DNA of 64,000 bases, taken from Harmonia axyridis. Its lineage: Eukaryota; Arthropoda; Insecta; Coleoptera; Coccinellidae. This document shows positions 60,029 to 64,000 of the stretch, one piece after another. The position numbers and the translations under genes were made by a program. Within the stretch, counting starts at the first letter, position 1. Each line of letters opens with the position of its first letter. The stretch covers positions 27,341,501-27,405,500 of the forward strand of contig NC_059508.1 in NCBI RefSeq assembly GCF_914767665.1, written 5' to 3'. The notes below the pieces were generated by a model. It was not told where the DNA came from. It saw only the letters and a list, made by a program, of their open reading frames with translations, and did not search any database.

Positions 60029-61033
60029 ATTAAAACTATAAAATTAATATTTTTAATTTTAATAATAAGAGGAACTCTTATTTCTATTTCTGCTTATTCA
60101 TGAATTAATATCTGGATTGGTTTAGAATTAAACCTCTTAGCTTTTATTCCTATTATAAATTTAGATAATTTTAAGTATTCTTCTGAATCCTCCTTGAAAT
60201 ATTTTTTAGTTCAAGTTTCTGCATCAATTCTAGTTTTATTTTCTTTTTTAAATTCATTTATTTTAATCAATTCTATCGAGCAATTAATACCTACTTCTAT
60301 ATTTTTGTTTAACAGAGCTATCCTTATAAAAATAGGAGCAGCCCCTTTTCACTTTTGATACCCAGAAGTCCTAGAAGGACTAAGATGAGCTAATGCATTA
60401 TTATTAATAACTTGACAAAAAATTGCCCCAATAATTTTAATTATATATAATTTTAAATTAAACCTATTCTTTATTTTGATTATTTTGATATGTATAACCT
60501 TAGGGAGTGTAAAAACATGGAACCAAACCAGATTAAAAAAAATTCTTGCCTTATCTTCCATTAACCATATTGGTTGAATATTAAGAATAATAATATTAAA
60601 TCAATCCTTATGAATATTATACTTTTTAATTTATACTTTTATTTCTTTAAATATAATCTTAATTTTTAATAAATATAAAATCTTTAACATTAAAGATCTT
60701 ATAAATAATATGAATTACAATAAAACTTTAAAATTCTATTTTTTTTTAAATTTCTTTTCTCTAGGAGGAATCCCCCCTTTTTTAGGATTTTTTCCTAAGT
60801 GACTAATTCTAAAAACTTTAATTGAAAATCACTTTTATTTTCTATCTTTTATAATAATTTTTATTACTTTAATTTGTATATATATTTATATACGCTTAAT
60901 ACTTCAATCTTTAATAATAAAATTAAATGAAAATAAAAAATTTAATTATATTAACTCTTACTATGTAATTTTTTTAAATTGAGTGAATATTTACGGATTA
61001 ATCATTTTTACTGTAATTTTTAGAATTTATTAA
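60029..61033 (+). pseudogene. nad2: nad2, complete NUMT copy D
   Basis: Open over 334 mitochondrial codons. Confidence 0.9.
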
Positions 61034-61094
61034 GGATTTAAGTTAAATAAACTAGTAACCTTCAAAGTTAAAAATAGAATTATTCTAAGCCTTA
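61032..61094 (+). tRNA. trnW: trnW, NUMT copy D
   Basis: TCA anticodon retained. Confidence 0.86.
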
Positions 61095-61149
61095 GAATAA
61101 TATTCACCTATAAATTTGCAATTTATAATCATAATTGAATATAAGGCTT
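61086..61149 (-). tRNA. trnC: trnC, NUMT copy D
   Basis: GCA anticodon retained. Confidence 0.88.
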
Positions 61150-61151
61150 AA

Positions 61152-61208
61152 TAAAGGAGAAAACTCATAATTAAATTTACAATTTAACGCTTTAATTCAG
61201 CCACTTTA
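61152..61208 (-). tRNA. trnY: trnY, NUMT copy D
   Basis: GTA anticodon retained. Ends approximate. Confidence 0.8.
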
Positions 61209-62307
61209 TCGAATAAATGATTATTTTCTACTAATCATAAAGATATTGGAACATTATACTTTTTATTTGGAATATGGGCAGGAATAGTAGGAACATCGTT
61301 AAGTATTTTAATTCGGTTAGAATTAGGAACTAGAGGAAGATTAATTGGAAACGACCAAATTTATAATATAATTGTTACAGCTCATGCTTTCATTATAATT
61401 TTCTTTATAGTAATACCTATTATAATTGGGGGTTTTGGAAATTGATTAGTTCCTTTAATAATTGGAGCTCCTGATATAGCATTTCCACGATTAAATAACA
61501 TAAGATTTTGACTTTTACCCCCTGCTTTAACTCTTTTAATTTTAAGAACAATTGTAGAAATAGGGGCAGGAACAGAATGAACTGTTTACCCTCCTCTTTC
61601 TTCTAATTTAACACATAACGGGCCTTCAGTAGATTTAGTGATTTTTAGTTTACATTTAGCAGGAATTTCCTCAATTTTAGGTGCAGTAAATTTCATTTCA
61701 ACTATTATAAATATACGTCCATTTGGTATAATACTTGATAAAACTCCTTTATTTGTATGATCTGTTCTTATTACAGCAATTCTTTTATTACTATCACTAC
61801 CAGTTCTTGCAGGAGCAATTACTATACTATTAACTGACCGAAACTTAAATTCTTCTTTTTTTGATCCAACCGGTGGGGGAGACCCAATTTTATACCAACA
61901 TTTATTTTGATTTTTTGGCCATCCTGAAGTTTATATTTTAATTCTCCCAGGATTTGGTATAATTTCCCATATTATTACACAAGAAAGAGGGAAAAAAATT
62001 GCCTTTGGTTCTTTAGGAATAATTTATGCTATATTAGCTATTGGACTTCTAGGATTTGTAGTATGAGCTCATCACATATTTACAGTGGGAATAGATGTTG
62101 ATACTCGAGCTTATTTTACTTCAGCTACTATAATTATTGCAGTACCCACTGGAATTAAAATTTTTTCTTGATTAGCAACTTTACATGGAATACAATTTTA
62201 CTATACACCTTCAATTTTATGAACCCTGGGATTTTTATTTTTATTTACAATTGGTGGATTAACAGGAGTAATTTTAGCTAACTCTTCCATAGATATTATT
62301 TTACATG
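61209..62307 (+). pseudogene. cox1: cox1, 5' 72%, NUMT copy D
   Basis: Open mitochondrial frame, truncated at the same base as the other three copies. Confidence 0.92.
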
Positions 62308-64000
62308 GATAATTCTTCATTAAACAAAAAGAAGGGAATAAGAACAGTCCCTTATACCAAAGTGGTTTCCTTAGACACGTGTGTCAAGCTTTCGTCCCTG
62401 TGTAATACGATGAAAAGAGTTAGAATGAGAAACATTGAAGGAAATAACAAACAAATGAAATCAACAACAGAAGTCAGTCGTGCATTTGTGGTTACAGCAG
62501 CAATTGACCTCACTACGTGGGAGATTATACCTGCGTGTCATCCGAGTCCAAGAAAATCAACAATGCGGAATGGCTTACTTGGATAATTGATCATTATACA
62601 GTAAGAAGGGAATATGAACTGTCCCTTATACCAATGTGGTTTCCATAGACACGTGTGTCAAGCTTTCGTCCCTGTGTAATACGATGAAAAGAGTTAGAAT
62701 GAGAAACATTGAAGGAAATAACAAACAAATGAAATCAACAACAGAAGTCAGTCGTGCATTTGTGGTTACAGCAGCAATTGACCTCACCACGTGGGAGATT
62801 ATACCTGCGTGTCATCCGAGTCCAAGAAAATCAACAATGTGGAATGGCTTACTTGGATAATTGATCATTATACAGAAAGAAGGGAATAAGAACAGTCCCT
62901 TATACCAAAGTGGTTTCCTTAGACACGTGTGTCAAGCTTTCGTCCCTGTGTAATACGATGAAAAGAGTTAGAATGAGAAACATTGAAGGAAATAACAAAC
63001 AAATGAAATCAACAACAGAAGTCAGTCGTGCATTTGTGGTTACAGCAGCAATTAACCTTACCACGTGGGCGATTATAGCTACCTGCGTGACATCAGAGTC
63101 TAAGAAAATCAACAATGTGGAATGGCTTACTTGGATAATTGTTCATTAAACAAAAAGAAGGGAATAAGAACAGTCCCTTATACCAAAGTGGTTTCCTCAG
63201 ACACGTATGTCAATCTTTCTTCCCTGTGCAATACGATGAAAATTGTTAGAATGAGAAACATAGATGGAAATAACAAACAAATGAAATCAACAACAGAAGT
63301 CAGTCGTGCATTTGTGGTTACAGCAGCAATTGACCTTACCACGTGGTAGATTATAGCTACCTGCGTGACATCCGAGTCCAAGAAAATCAACAATGTGGAA
63401 TGGCTTACTTGGATAATTGTTCATTGAACAAAAAGAAGGGAATAAGAACAGTCCCTTATACCAAAGTGGTTTCCTTAGACACGTGTGTCAAGCTTTCGTC
63501 CCTGTGCAATACGATGAAAAGAGTTAGGATGAGAAACATTGAAGGAAATAACAAACAAATGAAATCAACAACAGAAGTCAGTCGTGCATTTGTGGTTACA
63601 GCAGCAATTGACCTCACCACGTGGGAGATTATACCTGCGTGTCATCCGAGTCCAAGAAAATCAACAATGTGGAATGGCTTACTTGGATAATTGATCATTA
63701 TACAGAAAGAAGGGAATAAGAACAGTCCCTTATACCAAAGTGGTTTCCTTAGACACGTGTGTCAAACTTTCGTCCCTGTGTAATACGATGAAAAGAGTTA
63801 GAATGGGAAACATTGAAGGAAATAACAAACAAATGAAATCAACAACAGAAGTCAGTCGTGCATTTGTGGTTACAGCAGCAATTGACCTCACTACGTGGGA
63901 GATTATACCTGCGTGTCATCCGAGTCCAAGAAAATCAACAATGCGGAATGGCTTACTTGGATGATTGATCATTATACAGTAAGAAGGGAATAAGAACTGT
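62308..64000. repeat. Satellite array after block D (right edge of window)
   Basis: About six monomers in the same order as 50487-52180, starting with the 363-bp segment (62308-62670). Continues beyond the window, so another composite unit is likely to follow. Confidence 0.94.

Larger units (their letters stand above)
53888..62307 (+). other. NUMT block D
   Basis: 8,420 bp. The single-base difference in length from A and C is a T run of 15 instead of 16 near 56643-56657. Both breakpoints are as in A and C. Confidence 0.93.

Noticed and set aside
1..64000. The window as a genuine, enlarged mitochondrial genome
   Set aside because: Only one mitochondrial segment is present, repeated and truncated inside cox1. 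The rest of the mitochondrial gene set is missing, and the spacer is a satellite with a nuclear LTR retrotransposon in it. Assembly chimerism cannot be excluded without reads, but consistent junctions in several blocks argue against it.

Overview
The window looks like nuclear satellite DNA of an arthropod, most likely an insect, in which a large piece of the mitochondrial genome has become part of the repeat array. The mitochondrial pieces read with the invertebrate mitochondrial code (TGA Trp, ATA Met, AGA Ser). They follow the ancestral insect order rrnS - control region - trnQ - trnM - nad2 - trnW - trnC - trnY - cox1. A satellite and an inserted Ty3/gypsy-type LTR retrotransposon surround them, which places them in the nucleus. 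I see no bacterial or phage genes, no CRISPR array and no intact nuclear protein-coding gene.

Layout: satellite 1-1123; mitochondrial block A 1124-9544; satellite 9545-14418; LTR retrotransposon on the minus strand 14419-21547; satellite 21548-31350; 5'-truncated mitochondrial block B 31351-38660; satellite 38661-42065; block C 42066-50486; satellite 50487-53887; block D 53888-62307; satellite 62308-64000. The satellite monomer comes in two lengths, about 274 and 278 bp, with roughly 88 monomers in the window. Blocks A, C and D are about 8.42 kb each and have the same left and right breakpoints. Block B shares only the right one.

C, D and their satellites form a composite higher-order repeat with a period of 11,822 bp, made of 8,421 bp of mitochondrial sequence and 3,401 bp of satellite. 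Each complete block is flanked by direct copies of the same 363 bp of satellite. Two places in the window (12583-12945 and 24403-24765) carry one 363-bp copy and no mitochondrial DNA, with matching satellite on both sides. They are either unfilled target sites or scars left by recombination between the flanking repeats.

Within the blocks nad2 and the 5' 72% of cox1 are open in the mitochondrial code, and I noticed no differences between copies there by eye. This implies very recent transfer, amplification or homogenisation. The control region is unusually long (about 5.1 kb), with three 347-bp repeats, a poly-T tract, hairpins and 18 or 19 copies of a 96-bp repeat. The retrotransposon has very long LTRs (3,088 and 2,648 bp), a tRNA-Lys type primer binding site, a polypurine tract and a 4-bp target duplication. 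Its interior is collapsed to a Gag N-terminus joined to an integrase C-terminus, so it cannot move on its own.
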